The notes: a model not told the origin generated them from the sequence alone. 64,000 bases of DNA from Eutreptiella sp. 'Long Island Sound 2002' (GCA_964036045.1 OZ038388.1:2489501-2553500); one strand, 5' to 3'; shown: positions 1 through 12,255, counted from the first letter of the stretch. Translations and numbers: made by a program.

Positions 1-41
1 GGGGCTGGGGAGGGGGCTGGGGAGGGGGCTGGGGAGGGGGC
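1..41. repeat. 12-bp tandem repeat at the window edge
   Basis: The motif GGGGCTGGGGAG is repeated about 3.5 times. On the minus strand it encodes Ser-Pro-Leu-Pro repeats at the tail of the kinase reading frame, so it may be coding. Confidence 0.7.
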
Positions 42-3000
42 TGTTGAATGGGCTGATGCTCATCATGGAGCCCCAATACCCTGCAGTTTGGCCAGCACCA
101 CCGAGCACGACCAGGGAAGAAAAAGGCAAAAAGGGCCCATGGAGATCAAGGGCACCACAATGGCCACCATTGGTCTCCAACGTGAAGGTGCCCACGGATT
201 GTGTTGCCTGGTCTGCAGCACCAAAGCCGGTTTCCACATGGCCTGTCGCCACGGTGTCATCCTGTTCACTGCGCTGCTCCCCACGACAGAAGCAGGCGTG
301 CTCCAGGGCCTGCTGGGCCGTCAAGCGGCGCCCAGAGTCCTTCACAAGCAACTCTGCAATCAAATCCTTTGCTGCCTCTGGGACGCTGTCCCAGACACCA
401 GAGGCCATTGCTGGATACAGACCCACCTGCACCTTCGCAAAGATCTCTGGGACGGTATCTCCAGTAAACGGGTACATGCCGCTGAGCAGGGCATAGGCAA
501 TGACCCCCACAGCCCAGAGGTCGCAGGACTTGCCATAACGCTTGCGGCTCTCTTTGACAGTCACCACCTCGGGTGCCATGAACAGAGGACTGCCGAGCTT
601 GGACTTCAGTGTAGCGCTCTTGCACTCCGCAGCAAAGCCAAAATCAGTTACCTTGAGGCCTGTGTAATAATTCTTGACACCACCCATGCCCTGAACAAGC
701 AGCACGGAGCATGACGTAAGTTCCTTGATATCTGCAATACGCGACAAGTGCACTAGCACATCATCTCATCAGCAACTGTGAAATGCAAAACAGAGCACAA
801 TCACAACCATGGAACCGTACAACACCATATCATAGGATGTCCCCTTAGTATGCTGTTTGCGAAATTCAGGGTTGACTAGTGTCGCAAACTGTCTAGGAAA
901 TCTACCAGATTGGGCGCTCTGCACCCAAGCATACACAGAACACGCATGCAGACAAGCAACTCGAGGTAACCTGAAAAGGAGCAGGGAGCAGCAAATTTGC
1001 AAGCTTGAGGTCTCGGTGCACATAATCATTCTTGTGGATTTCGTTCACAGCTCCGAGCAGGGTCCGCAACACTTGGAGCACGTCCTCATGCGGCAAATGT
1101 CCCTTTTGCTCCAAGCAATCCCCTAAGTTGCCACCAGTCATCAGTTCTTGCACTGTGAATACTGACCCTGTAAATCCAAATGTGCGGATGTAAGCAAACT
1201 GAAATTTGGGAGCAAATGCAGACTGATACAGGGGGGGGGGGGAATTTCGCCCGGGGACAATTTCGCAGGGGATAATTTCGCCAGGGGAAAATTTCGCCAC
1301 CCTTGAAATCCCCAAAGCCCCAAGCAAGCATGTGTCTCGCAAAATGTCTCTCAATTTTCGAAAAATTTTTTTGTCTCTCGGTCTCTATATGCCCCTGATA
1401 CCTGATCGTCAGATTCATGCATCTGCGCAGCAAATGGTTGGCACAGGCGCGTTCGTAATCGCGCCTGGCCCTGCTCAGGAAACACAATGCCTGCAGCTGT
1501 GGTGAAGGATGGAACTGTTACGCCAAAATTTCGCCAGGGGAAAATTTCGCCACCTTTCTTAACGGCGAAATTTTCCCCGCGAAATTCCCCCCCCCCCTGT
1601 AGACAGTGTAGGGCCAGGCACAGGCTGCATGTCCCGCTCATCCTTGCCTGGGGCGTCTGATGGAACCCCAGTCCCAACCAACAGCTGAGCATTCTGCAAT
1701 GCTTAGAACGTGACGCGACCCGTCAAGCACCTCTGACCGAAAGCGCAGCCAACCGCCTGCCTGCCAGAACTGGGCAAAACGAATTGACATGCCCATACTC
1801 AAGCATCACAATGCAATTTGGCACGTCCGTCCACCCGCAGAGCACAAAAGAAATGGAATTAAAAGTTCAGAAGGAACTTGCGATGGATAAGGAGAGGGTG
1901 GGAAATGGGAAATCCTTGTTGTGAATTTCGCTGGCACACAATCCAAAACCTGACAAAGCCTGTGGAACGTGCAATGGTCCGTTCCACTTATACCAAGCCA
2001 TTTTCTGTGCATGGGCAACGTCACGGAAATATGACACCCGCCTGAGGGGGGGCTTGCAGGCTGGAGCTTAATTGAAAACTGAAACTTACCTTAGAACTTG
2101 CCCAGAAACTCGCAATTGCCAAACCAGAGCTCTAAAAAAATGCATCTAAATTCCCAAGAACGTTTGTGCACCACGTCTGGGCGCTGGCCCAGCTGTAAGT
2201 CAAAAAGTGACATTGACCACTAAACCAAATCAGTAGCCAAGCAGATGACACCCGCCAGTGTTGCTTGCTGCTGCGTGAGACGCCCACAAACCCACTGGGC
2301 ATTCCAAACAAATGCCAGCCCTTTATCCATGCACATCCCACGAAGACTGGACGCACATCACCGGAAAAATTACCGAAAGTGACCTCCTCTATCGCCCAGG
2401 CCCTGGCCATGTGAGATTTGAATAGAATGGGCGGACACCAACACCAAAGGTTACCAAGCAGAGTGCCCGCGCCAAAGCTTGGGATGGGATCTTGGTTGCT
2501 TCATGGGCATCGGCAGGCCTCACCTTGGTCGGCCGGTCTCAGGCAGCATAGGTTGTGAGCTTGTGCAATGGTGCACTGGAGGTGGCATGCCGCTTCAGCT
2601 TGCCCCTTGAGCTGAATCCCTTCTCGCTCCTCCTCGGGAGCGACCTCCTATCAAGGGAGGTATTTGCTATTATTGCCAGACAAGGCAGCACTGAAAAAGA
2701 AAGGGCAACGCAGATGCCGCCCAGGCACGGGCTGATCTCCCAGTGTCCTGCCGCCCGTGCACCCCCACTCATGCAGGAATAGACCGTGGTGAATGTGCCA
2801 TGTCGGGCGGGAGATGATCATGTCTGCAATTTGAGTGCGGAGGAGGATCGCATATTCCATTTGAGCTCCATCTCACCAAATGTCAGGCATCATTACCAGA
2901 TTCCCTTTCCACCAATGCCACCATCATCAGTTCAGGTTGCCTTCCTAGGCACAGTGTTCCTTCCACGACTCCCTCACACCTTGCCAAAACAACACATCTT

Positions 3001-3253
3001 CAATTTTGACAATACTGGGATGGTGAAGACTGGATTGTATGCGGATTTCATTCTGCAGACATTCTTGATCTCTTGGAGACATGCTTTCGATTGGGTGCGT
3101 TTTCACAGCGTAGCACCGTCCCGAAGCCCTGGCGATGCACTTGTGGACGACACCAAAGTTGCCCTGCCCTAACGGCTCGAGCAGGTGGTAGTGGCCGTCG
3201 AATGGCTTGCACTGGGAAGGGGCAATCCAATCCAGCAAACCTGGACTAGCCAT
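1..3253 (-). CDS. Ser/Thr protein kinase, CAMK-like, three exons, 3' end beyond the window
   Basis: Three exons join in frame with GT-AG borders: 3253-2980, 1167-971 and 690 to the window edge. The ATG at 3253 gives a short leader before the kinase fold. Visible in order: glycine loop LGQGNFGVV (about residues 28-36), AVK lysine (K51), helix-C glutamate (NEIRIQ, E69), catalytic HRDLKLAN (D144), DFG (173-175), MAPE (195-198) and helix F DLWAVGVIAYALLSG. All catalytic residues are present, so it should be an active ATP-dependent Ser/Thr kinase. The activation segment and the YALLSGMYPF stretch fit the CAMK group (established family knowledge). After the kinase domain a tail rich in Ser, Pro and Gly ends in SPLP repeats encoded by a 12-bp repeat at 1-41. 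No stop is reached. Exon 1/2 phase is 1, exon 2/3 phase is 0. I see no calmodulin-binding or EF-hand segment before the edge. The exact subfamily is not resolved. Confidence 0.88.
1229..1599. mobile_element. MITE (371 bp) with inverted ends and TA target duplication, in a kinase intron
   Basis: The left end starts CAGGGG at 1229, runs through a G tract and continues as AATTTCGC. The right end is its reverse complement and finishes CCCCTG at 1599. The inverted ends match over about 35 bp. TA lies immediately outside both ends (1227-1228 and 1600-1601), as expected for a TA target-site duplication. Inside, the motif AATTTCGCC recurs several times near each end. There is no coding capacity. TA duplication and short non-coding length fit a Tc1/mariner- or Stowaway-type MITE (family knowledge); the assignment to a superfamily is inference. 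It sits inside intron 1 of the kinase gene. Confidence 0.75.
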
Positions 3254-3259
3254 GGATCA

Positions 3260-4810
3260 ACAAAAGAGACGAGACTGCACAGGAGAAGGCAAATGGATGT
3301 CACAGGGATAGAGGCCTGAGAAGTGTGGGAGGCTCGTTGGTTGCCATGCTGTACAACAAGTGTCCCATGCCGTGTCTTTTGTGTGACCTGCTTGTTCATG
3401 GGATACCCAATAGAGTAGAGCCGCCCATGCAAGCGTACTTGCAGTCAGCAGCACGGCCCCTGTCGCCCCAAGTGGGGGAGAGGAATGTGTGGTCTCAACC
3501 CCAAAAGTCGTGAGCGCAACTCAAGCCACACACACAAGGTGGTCTCCGGCTGCAAACTCAGGGAAGCGATGCAGTGAGACTGATCATTGGTTACCAATAG
3601 CAACGTTTAACGTTTGAGGAGAGAGGATTCTGAAATGGACCATTGGTCTCGCGCCGCAGCACTTTTTGGGGGCTGGGGGGGGGCACCATAAAGTCACCTT
3701 ACAAAGCCGTGCTTTGTTTGATGTGTCTCATAGGCACCGTGGGCCCACAGTGCCTCTCGTAGCAGCCACTTATCGAGTCATCTTCCTCTCGCCCCACCCC
3801 CCCCCATCAGGAGAGTCAACATATGCCTGCACCATGGGTAAGATGTTTGTGTATGTGTGGCACTGGCAAAACCTCTCTCTAGGGATAGCAACGGAGTGGC
3901 CTACACCTGTGACCTTCATGACCTTCTTGTTGCTTGCCATTCTGCCTAACCCGTCGCTGAGTGTGATCGACACAACATGACACGACCCCATTTGCATCAG
4001 GCACGGGACAAGATGTGTAAGGCCATGGCCAGGCGACTTTGAAGGTAACCTGTGGCGGGTCGGGAACACCCTCGAAAAATGAATGGTGCGTGGGTCAACC
4101 AACCTGTACACATCCCAAGATGTTTGGATGGGTGGGAGCCACAACACCACAAGAGTTAGCCTCTGAAATACGCACATGATTAGTGTCACCACAGCAAGAT
4201 CAAGGGCTCAGTACAGAGAGATCCCAGCTGACCACAATCACCTAGATGATGAGACAGTGGCAAGCACTGAAGCCTTTGTTCCTAACTCCCGCTGCATAGC
4301 CTCCATGGTGCGGAAACACTTCACCCAATACTTGTATCAACCTACACCTCCCCTGTTGCTTTCCTATGACATCTATTTGGTGGGAAACAGCAAAAAAATG
4401 TCAGCGTGAGACCACCTTGCGGCAGGGGGGGGGGGGTTCTCGGAAATTGGATATCCCGCTTAAACCCCCCGCCACAGCCAAATTTAAAAAAGGGGGGGGG
4501 GTTGGGGGAGGTTTAAGGGGGTTTTTCGTTGTGCGAGGGTATCGTCCGTGGGAATGGCACCCCAGCTCCTCCCCCACCCCCACAACCCTGCTTGGCGGAC
4601 CCAAAATGGACCCGGTGGCCTGAAGGGCACACCAAATGAAATACATTCCAATTCTCACATAGTGTCGGGCACCTCCGAATAGTTGGGTATGCGGCCCAGG
4701 TGTGATTTGACAATTCGCTCCGCCCCGCCCCACGTTTGTGGTAGGGTTTCGTCGGCTTGGGTATTTCTAGCCATGGGTACCGGAAACCTTGGGACTATGG
4801 GTCTCCGAGG
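3260..4810. other. Intergenic stretch, no gene recognised
   Basis: Upstream of the kinase start. An unrecognised minus-strand open frame of 140 codons lies at 3770-4192, without visible motifs. Around 4424-4530 G- and C-rich tracts with TTTAAA segments form an imperfect inverted pair (TTAAACCCCCC against GGGGGAGGTTTAA), possibly a decayed MITE. Confidence 0.5.
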
Positions 4811-4814
4811 CGGT

Positions 4815-4950
4815 CATGGGGTTCGAAATACACCATGGGGTCAAAAATGCACCATGGGCGGAGAAACACATCAAGGGCAGTCATGGGGTTCAGAATGCAC
4901 CATGGGGTTAGAAATACACCATGGGGAGAGAAATGCATCAAGGGGAGGGT
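4815..4950. repeat. 19-bp minisatellite
   Basis: A unit close to CACCATGGGGTTAGAAATA is repeated about seven times with substitutions; some copies carry CATCAAGGG or GTCATGGGG variants. No coding function is evident. Confidence 0.75.
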
Positions 4951-5207
4951 GTAAAAGAAGGTGTGTCTGTGATACTATGCTGGTTCGCCGACGCAACTCG
5001 GGAGGCCCCAAAGGCCATGGCGGGCCAGACCTCCCTCCCCATGCCATTTTGTGGGCCTTCCAGTCCTTGCCTGCATGCTGCTAAAGGGGAAGGAGAGGGA
5101 GAGGGAGGAGGTGTGCGGGCCGGAGGAGGTATTAGTTTGTGTCGTATGTGTGTGTGTCAGCCTACTTCTTGCGCCTAGGCATCTTCATTGTGCATCGCTT
5201 TTTAGCA

Positions 5208-5915
5208 CTATGCATGGGAGTGGTAATGGACCGCTTTGTGCCCTTGGCTTTCACCGCTTTCCTTTGGGGAGAACTTCCACCCTGGAGGAAGAGGAAGAAG
5301 AGGAAGACGACGAGGAAGAAGCGGAGCTATTACCATCTTCCGAAAATGTTGAACTCTCGTCACCACTCGATGACTCAGGGTCTGCTTCAGACCTGGATTC
5401 CGTGGAGCTTGCATCACGCTCTGGTCTCCATTCCCATTTTGAGCGGCCAAGAGAGGCTTCAAAGCAAGATGCACCCTCATTGTCAACCACCTGTGTCACC
5501 TTCAAAGTGATCTTGGGCTTCATCAACATGGGGATTTTTTAAAAATTTTATTTTCAATTTTTAATTAATTGGCTTGCGCCCTTTTGTTCTCATAATCCCG
5601 GCAAACTACAACCCATTGTGTGAAATCAACGGTGTTCGGTGTGATGGTGGGATGGCAACGTGCCAAGTGAGTTTTGATGTTCAAAACCCACGGGATGGCA
5701 CTGCACCTAGAAATAGGACATTCACGGGGCATGTTTTCTTGCTTGCGCATGGCCACTATTGGCTTCAATGTGACTACACATGGGCACGTGCTACTGATTT
5801 TCTTGCGCATAATACTCGTTATGCATGTGCCTGTACTGCGACCACAAAAACCGCAAGGTTCTGCCTCACCACGCATCCCAGGGTCCGTTACCACCTCTCC
5901 CTTCTAGAAGTGCGC
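5208..5915 (-). CDS. Hypothetical Cys-rich protein with Ser/acidic tail, two frames
   Basis: The upstream frame (5565 to about 5905, about 110 residues) carries CGFCGRSTGTC, a CPCVV pair, then CPISRC followed by HLARCH, a spacing reminiscent of C2H2/BED-type DNA-binding fingers. It ends in a stop. The next frame (5208-5529) starts MLMKPKITLKVTQ and continues into a Ser/Glu/Asp-rich segment with a run of twelve serines. The AT-rich 45 bp between the two frames could be an intron or the two could be separate. BED-like fingers are common in transposase-derived proteins, so this may be a transposon remnant. Function is not recognised. Confidence 0.35.
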
Positions 5916-6227
5916 TGCCACATGATGGCGCATCTTTGCCACATGATTGCGCATCCTTGCCAAAGCAATGGCCACTCCACAAAACAAACAGAATTTTGTT
6001 GCTTTTGCAGGCCACACACACGGACGTGCCACACCGGCGTACGGCTCTGCAAGCAAATGGGTAGGTTAACGGGTACAAAAGGATGGGGAGAATCTCTCAG
6101 CAGCTGTGATTACTGCCGCAGCCGACATTGCTGTTGGAGCAGGCAACTCGGGTAATTTTGTGATTCTGACAGGGATTGTGGCTTGGTTGTAGGCCTAGCC
6201 TGGCCTGGCGTGTTCTTTCTCTGGATT

Positions 6228-7390
6228 CTATTCTTTCTCCACGTGCACCTCCACCTTGACCCTCATGGGCACAGTGATCTCGTCGCCGTGGGACTGGGAC
6301 TGGTCACGGAGCTGGAACGGGTGCCAGGCCGCGGGGCTGAGCCTGGGCGTGGGGCTGGGCCGGGTCGCGAGGGGTGTCACGGGCAGGAAAGGGGCGCAGA
6401 GACACACTCCCTTTGCTGCCGCCCTTACCCTTGCTTTTGTCCTTGTCCTCTCCTTTGTATCGGTGCTGATGTTGTGGGCGTCGGGGCTGATCCGGGGTCG
6501 TGGGTCGCGGAAAAAGCACGTTTTGAATGTCACTCAGCCTCTGAACCAGATCGCGCGCACTCTTACTGTTCGGATTCTTAGTATGTTGGGGGCTGATCCG
6601 AAGGAGCGCTGCTGGGCCCATCTCGATGACTCATCGCCCTAGATCTACTGGGATGATGGGGATGGTGTATCTCATCACGGTCGGGGCCCGGTTCGTCGTG
6701 GGGGCTGTCATCTTTACTCCGGACGAACGGCTGGTACGCCGACGTCCTCGGCGGAGGCACGGCAGTGTCTGCAGGGTCACGGCTTCGTTTGTGTCCTCCT
6801 TTCCCCATTCCCACAATGTGTGGTGTGTATGGGCTTCCGTCATCATGACAACTTCGAACTCGAAAAAATTGGCCTTCTTCTTGGAGTCGAACACGCATTT
6901 CATAAGAGTCCTCCGGACTCAACTTGAGCCAATTTGGTCGTGACGTCTGCACCATCCAGTAACCTTTGTGTGTCGCTGCCCACGGAATATTTTCCCCAGG
7001 GGTCCAACGTACTGTCTCGGAGATTTCCGCATAGTTGTGGCAGCACCTTTGTGGTATTATCGCCGTCGTCGTCATCGGAATACATTCTTTCGAAGTCGTG
7101 TCCAAATACAGGAGAATTTCTTTCGTAGTCAGAATCCGATTCCTCTGGTGCACATTCGTTCAGTTCCGCCCTTGCAGGGCTGTAAGGTTCTGGCGCGGTA
7201 CTCCTGCGATCTCAATCTCTAGTCAACTCAGCAGCATCCCCATCGATCACTTCCTCCTTCGGCGGTCTGAAGGGATACGCCGACTGCTCTTCTTTTTCGG
7301 AGGGGTAGTAATCGGATTCAAAGAGAGGGGAGTAATCGGAGCGTTCGGATTCTTTGCGTTGCGGAAGTCCTTTTTTTTTATTCTTTGAAA
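6228..7390 (-). CDS. Hypothetical acidic protein, probably exons or frameshifted
   Basis: From 7390 down, one frame reads Ser/Asp/Tyr/Glu-rich sequence (SERSDYSP, ESDYYPSEKEE) up to a stop near 7218. A following frame reads EESDSDYERN and MYSDDDDGDN. Around 7000 the more protein-like frame changes to the one ending at 6578, with HKGYWMVQTSRPNWLKL and a His/Arg/Pro-rich tail, and then to a Lys/Gly-rich segment (DKDKSKGKGGSKG) near 6400. The frame changes may be introns or indels. No family is recognised; the pattern of an acidic then basic low-complexity protein is all that can be stated. Confidence 0.3.
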
Positions 7391-7689
7391 TACTAATCGA
7401 TAATGTTCATCAGCTTCTCGTTGTTGCTTGGCAGCCGATTCATCCGGGTTTTTGCGTTGCGGAAGCTAGAACTCTCGTTTTTTGTCCTCGAGCGGGGGGG
7501 TGCTCATGCGACGGGCTGTTGGTTGTGGCTGAGACATGTTGTGTAGCACCCGGGGGTCATCGTGGGACAATGGTGAGTTCAGTCCTCGTGACACGACCAA
7601 TGTGCACATTTTTCTGTGCTACCTGTTGATGACACATCCTCTGTCGTTCTCTGTTCTTGTTTTCTTTGTCGTAGGGTTTGAACATGTGT

Positions 7690-8020
7690 GATAGGCACTG
7701 GGAGCCGGTATCGATCCAGTTCTCCTTTGTTATGTATTTCTTTTCGCATGCATTCTCTGACACGCAATCATCAGCATGTTTTCAGGCACTTGGAGCAGGC
7801 ACAAGGAGCTGGCACTGAACCAGTTCTCCAGGCATTCTCTGTGTCTTTTATGAATGCAATCACGGGCACAGTGTATGTACTCTCAAGTCTGAAACACGGA
7901 GCGAGCATCGGGCCTGTTCTCCCATCACTCGTTGATTGTTGTGAACATACCATGCCGTGACATCCTTACAATGATTGTATGCACTTGGAGCAGGCATCGC
8001 ACCTGTTCTCCGTTGAGTAG
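7690..8020. repeat. Degenerate tandem repeats of about 90-104 bp
   Basis: A motif close to GGAGCAGGCATCG...CTGTTCTCC recurs at about 7701, 7805, 7898 and 7987. On the minus strand each copy can read RTG(S/A/P)..PAP(C/S)A, so a repeat protein is possible, but stops occur between copies in the present sequence. Confidence 0.5.
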
Positions 8021-8344
8021 CAGCGCGCATTTGACAATGGTAACGTAATTGGTGTATGTAATGACATTGTCCATCGTGCTGTTGTATTTTGATGTAAGAT
8101 TAAATATCTTTGACCTGTAGGGAGAGTGAAACTGTAATTGAGAGAAGTAAACCTTTACCAGCAGAGAGATGGCGACTCCACCGATTTTCCGCACACATCG
8201 CTCTAAAATTTGAGCGGTTGCCCCACTGGCTCCGGGAGCCACAATCGGGCCAAAAAGACGGGAAGTGGTGAGAACAACAGGGTTGTCCACATCCAACAAC
8301 TGGCATTGGACAACCCCTCACCACCCCCAGTTGTGTATGTGAGC

Positions 8345-8347
8345 ATG

Positions 8348-8414
<67 letters not shown>

Positions 8415-8668
8415 TGTGTGTGTGTGTGTGCGTGTTGTGTGTATGTGTGTTTGTGTGTGTGTGTGTGTCTGTTTGTGTGTTGTGTGTGTGTGTGTGTGGG
8501 TGTGTGGGTGTGTTTGTGTGTGTGCGTGTGTTTGTGTGTTGTGTGTGTGTGTGTGTTGTGTGTGTGTGTGTGTGTGAGCGTGTTTGTGTGTGTGTGTGTG
8601 TGTGGTGGTGTGTGTGTGTGTATTTGTGTGTGTGTGTGTGTGTGTGCGGTTGTGTGTGTGTGTGTGTG
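8345..8668. repeat. Long TG microsatellite, interrupted
   Basis: About 320 bp of TG dinucleotides with scattered TTG, GTGGG and GCG interruptions. It lies downstream of the RT1 element in that element's orientation, where it would read CA. Confidence 0.95.
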
Positions 8669-8799
8669 ATCTGTACTTTTAGAGGTGGATCCTTGTGCAG
8701 CGTTGGGCTGGACGCCTCATTTGGCTCAGGTCTGCTGAGGCCTCTTTGTGACGTTGTTTCCCTCCCTTCTGCGGAATCAGAACCTCTGTATTTTGCTGG

Positions 8800-9402
8800 C
8801 TAGGTATCCAGAGTGTTTGCTCTCCCGTGCCTCGTCACGAAAAGCGGGCGTGCGACATCCTCGGCCACGGTCTCCTCCAGCCCCCGTGGCACTGGGGCTG
8901 GTGGGGACGGAGGGGGGGGTGTTTTCGGCCTCCTGCGTTTGGGGGCTGGAGGAGTGGGGGGTTGGTGTGGGGACCTCGGCAGACCCGTGGAGATACGTGC
9001 AGGCCCTTGCAGGCATGGTCGTTTGTTGGGCAGTTGTGATTGTGTAGTAAGTGGGCGCTTCCGGTGCATAGGCACTGGGGTGCACACTTTATGGTGTCCC
9101 CGCTGACAGCAGTGGCACACTCCCCTTTGCTTGAGTGTACACCTCGGGCATGGTGGCAGGCCATGTAGTGGGCATAGCTGCAGTTGCAGCCTGCGTGCTA
9201 TATGGTCATCAGCGTGATGTCCCAGTGCACAGCATGCCTCAGCTGTGCGCCGAAGCCGTTTGCAGGTCGTGCACGCGGTAGCAGAGTGCTGGGCGCACTT
9301 AGACGGATCAGCCGGCGGCGCCGCTTGTGGCGCCCTGTGTGTGTTTGCGTGCCTGCGTGTCCCGGTGTAGGGGCGCTGTGGGAGCTTCCCATCCCCTATC
9401 AC
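8800..9402 (-). CDS. Cys/His-rich ORF of about 200 residues, probable accessory ORF of the RT1 element
   Basis: The frame reads several Cys/His pairs in its first half (ACTTCKRL, ACCALGHH, LCPLHGLPPCPRC, CHCCQRGHHKVC), resembling zinc knuckles. A Pro-rich stretch with a basic PKRRRPK cluster follows, a likely nuclear-localisation or nucleic-acid-binding segment. It lies just 3' of the reverse transcriptase on the same strand. Zinc-knuckle ORFs with basic tails are typical of nucleic-acid-binding proteins of non-LTR elements (family knowledge); that it belongs to the same element is inference. Confidence 0.45.
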   Translation of the reverse strand: MIGDGKLPQRPYTGTRRHANTHRAPQAAPPADPSKCAQHSATACTTCKRLRRTAEACCALGHHADDHIARRLQLQLCPLHGLPPCPRCTLKQRGVCHCCQRGHHKVCTPVPMHRKRPLTTQSQLPNKRPCLQGPARISTGLPRSPHQPPTPPAPKRRRPKTPPPPSPPAPVPRGLEETVAEDVARPLFVTRHGRANTLDT

Positions 9403-9688
9403 AGGGAAAAAATCAGCTGCAAAGGAGGAGCAGCCCCCCCCCCCCCTTTGGCAAAAGTGGTCTGCTCCGAGGACGGAGCCAGTCCCAGCTGCAGATTCCC
9501 CTGGAGTGCACGCTGCAGTCGATGCTCCTCCACTTCCTGCGCTGTTCTGCGTGGCCTATGTGTGTACGGACGCAGTTTGTGTATTCTGTTGAGACCAACC
9601 TTGGTGGCCCACGTGCGCTCACAGTATGCCGCTAACTGCTGAATGTGTGTGCTCATGGCACTGCGGCAAGTAAAATACGGGCGGCTGT

Positions 9689-12255
9689 TCAGGCCGCAAA
9701 TTGCTGCCCCCCCCCCAGAGGAACTAAAGAGCTGCAGCGTGTGACCACACGCGCAGGATGCAGGTGGCCTTTGGTGATCACGCGCTGCGCATTTACCACT
9801 GCCAGTCGTATGGCCCGGCCTCTCTCCTGTAGTGAAAGGGTTGTGCCTTTGAACTTCGCCTGTGGCGCGTGTGGGAGAGTGCGTTGCGCAAACTCCTCAA
9901 AGTCCAGCGCGAGTTCCAGGAACGTTACTGTGCCTGGTTCTGGGGTCCAATGCAGTTCCCTCAGCCAACGTAGCAGGTCTGCTAAAAAGGGCATTTCCCA
10001 CTGCCATTCCACCCTCTTGGAGGTGCGTAAAAGAAGTACCCCCTTGTCCTCCGGTTTGGGGAGGGGTCCCACCAGTTGGTGGTACGGATATTGTCGAAGC
10101 TGCTGTGAGATGGTCGACCCCCTGAAAAGCATGGGGGATTGTGTGTCTCGTAACTTGCGGGCCTGCAAAACGGCCACTAACATATTGTGCAGAGCTGACA
10201 AGAAGGCAAGCGCTGTCCCTGACTTGACGCTGTCTGGGTCCGAATCCGGGGCTAATCCGCAAAGTCGTAAGCATGGGGACCACTGGTCCATGAGGGGAAG
10301 GCCTGGGACTTGCGCTGCCGCCGACCTGATGCCCGGCAGGTGGGTGTCCCGCACCGTGCTCCAGGCTGAACACTGCCAAAAAAATGTGCTCCTCGTTTTC
10401 CGGAGCATTGCCACGGTACGGGCACGTGGATGTGGCTCTCATGCCACGTTGATAAGCCCGGAGGGCTGTCCAGGTTGCTCCTGAAAGGATGCCCCGCAGT
10501 ATGGAGCGCTGTAGCTCTGTGGCAAAAGTCGCTATGCTGGGCTGGACCAGGCGCCGGCATGTGGTGTAGTGAGCTCCTGCAAAGAGCCGGGGACGTCTCT
10601 GTATTAGGCTGTCCAACATTTGTGACCGGAGTTGCTCACACACCTCGTGCTTCACTGTGTTTCTGTCTCCATAAAGGAGGAGGGGGTCGTTTCGCCCGGG
10701 TACTGTCCATCCCCACCATCCTTGTGTGGCCACCCACCCACATTCGTGCGCTTTATGTATGGCCCGCCCAAAGGGGCCTGACCCTTTGTGGTTTCGGGCC
10801 GTTTCCCAGATGGTCTGTGCGGTGATTTGGCCCGCCCCCCTGGTGCGGCACAGTTGTGCCAGCCAGAGGATACGGTGATATTTGAGCACCAGGGTCGGCG
10901 CAATCATGTGTCCCTTGCAAAGCAGAGTAAAGAAAATCTCCTTTGCCTTGCCCGGCCGGGATGGGCCCCATATGGTCTTCATGACTTTTGCTTCAAAGGG
11001 CAGCACGTTCTTAGGCCGCAGGGGCACTATCTCCGCTGCATGCAGTCCTGTGGGCGTTATCATCGTGGAGATGACATCACATCGGCGTTCTGAAAAACCG
11101 ACCGACTTCTTGGCATTCACACCCTGACCTGTGTCGTCCAGCCAGGTGGAGGTGCAGTCCAACAGTGGGGTGAGTGTGGAGTTCCCTGCAGCGAACCCAT
11201 AGGTGTCGTCCGCATAACCTAGTGCAGTCAAAATGTAATGCAGGGCCTGCGCTGGCTGATCCCCTGATGATGATGAGCCGCTGCACTGTGACTCTAATGC
11301 CTTGCTGCAGGGCATCCAGCACACGCTTCCATACGCTGGTCATCAGGTTGATAAGTATGACACTTAGCGGGCAGCCTTGAAGGATACCGTTCGTGCCGCC
11401 GAAAAAACTGGCGCAGCAGCCCATAATCTTGAAACACCTCATAAGTGTGCGGTACATGCCTGTGAGCGCTCTGTGTGTCCCCAAATCCATTCCTTGTGTG
11501 AGGGCAATGTGTAGTACGATGGACTGAGGTATGAGATCAAAGCATTTTATATAGTCTAGCCCAAAACCATGCAGAACAGTTTTCATGAGCTTGTGAAGCT
11601 CAATAAGCATTGGAATGAAGGCGGCCGCATCTGTGGCACCCCGTTTCTTTCTAAAACCATATGCATGTGGGTGGATCCATTGTTCTTGCCATAGCATACA
11701 CTCTTCCAGTCGAATTCCTGCCCCAACCCTGTAGATTTGGGACAAAACAGACAGAGGTCGTTGCTGCATGGGCAACATACCCTCCCCCTTTGGTATTAAT
11801 GAGACATATCCCTTGGCCAAAACCCTGGGCCAGTAGCCCGTCTCTTCGACGAGGTGCAGGATTTCTGCGAGCATATCCAGCAGACAGACAGGCAGCAGCA
11901 GCAGGTCGGACACACACCACCCATCTAGCCCAGTGGCTGTGTGGACCCCCATCTTTCTGAGACGCTTCGCAAGGCGTTTTCCTGTGATAGGGTTCGCTTG
12001 CATGCGTGCATTCTTGATCAAGAATTGATCATATTTTTGTGCAAAGGCCTGCACATCCGGCTCTGGAGTGTCTGCGTATTTTCGCATGACCTGGTCCCAT
12101 GACTCATGTAGTATTTCGTCCATCCGCGAGATATTGGACGTAGGCTGAGCCCAATGGACCCCTCGGGGCACGTCACCGACCCGTCCTTCTCCAGCGTCAC
12201 GCGGTTGGGGTATTTGACGCCGAGATTCCTCGTCAGCTTCGTTCTGCAGTGGCAC
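9689..12255 (-). CDS. Reverse transcriptase of a non-LTR-type retroelement (RT1), frame broken twice
   Basis: Starting at 12255 the frame reads GLDGWCVSDLL, then LIPKGEG and RPLSVLSQIYR (palm entry), motif A GFGLDYIKCFD and motif B NGILQGCPLS. The catalytic motif C, LGYADD, is in the next frame, followed by NAKKSVGF and thumb-like sequence. A LINE-style Cys/His tail CPYRGNAPENEEHIF continues as WQCSAW in the third frame, which runs to 9689. Both frame changes are repaired by removing one base: from the C4 run at 11261-11264 and from the A7 run at 10378-10384. The catalytic aspartates are all present. I find no apurinic endonuclease upstream and no LTRs, so the 5' part may be missing or the element may be of an unusual type. 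Reaction: RNA-templated DNA synthesis at a target nick. Confidence 0.85.

Noticed and set aside
8210-8803. Open frames of Val-Cys repeats
   Set aside because: Translation of the TG microsatellite.
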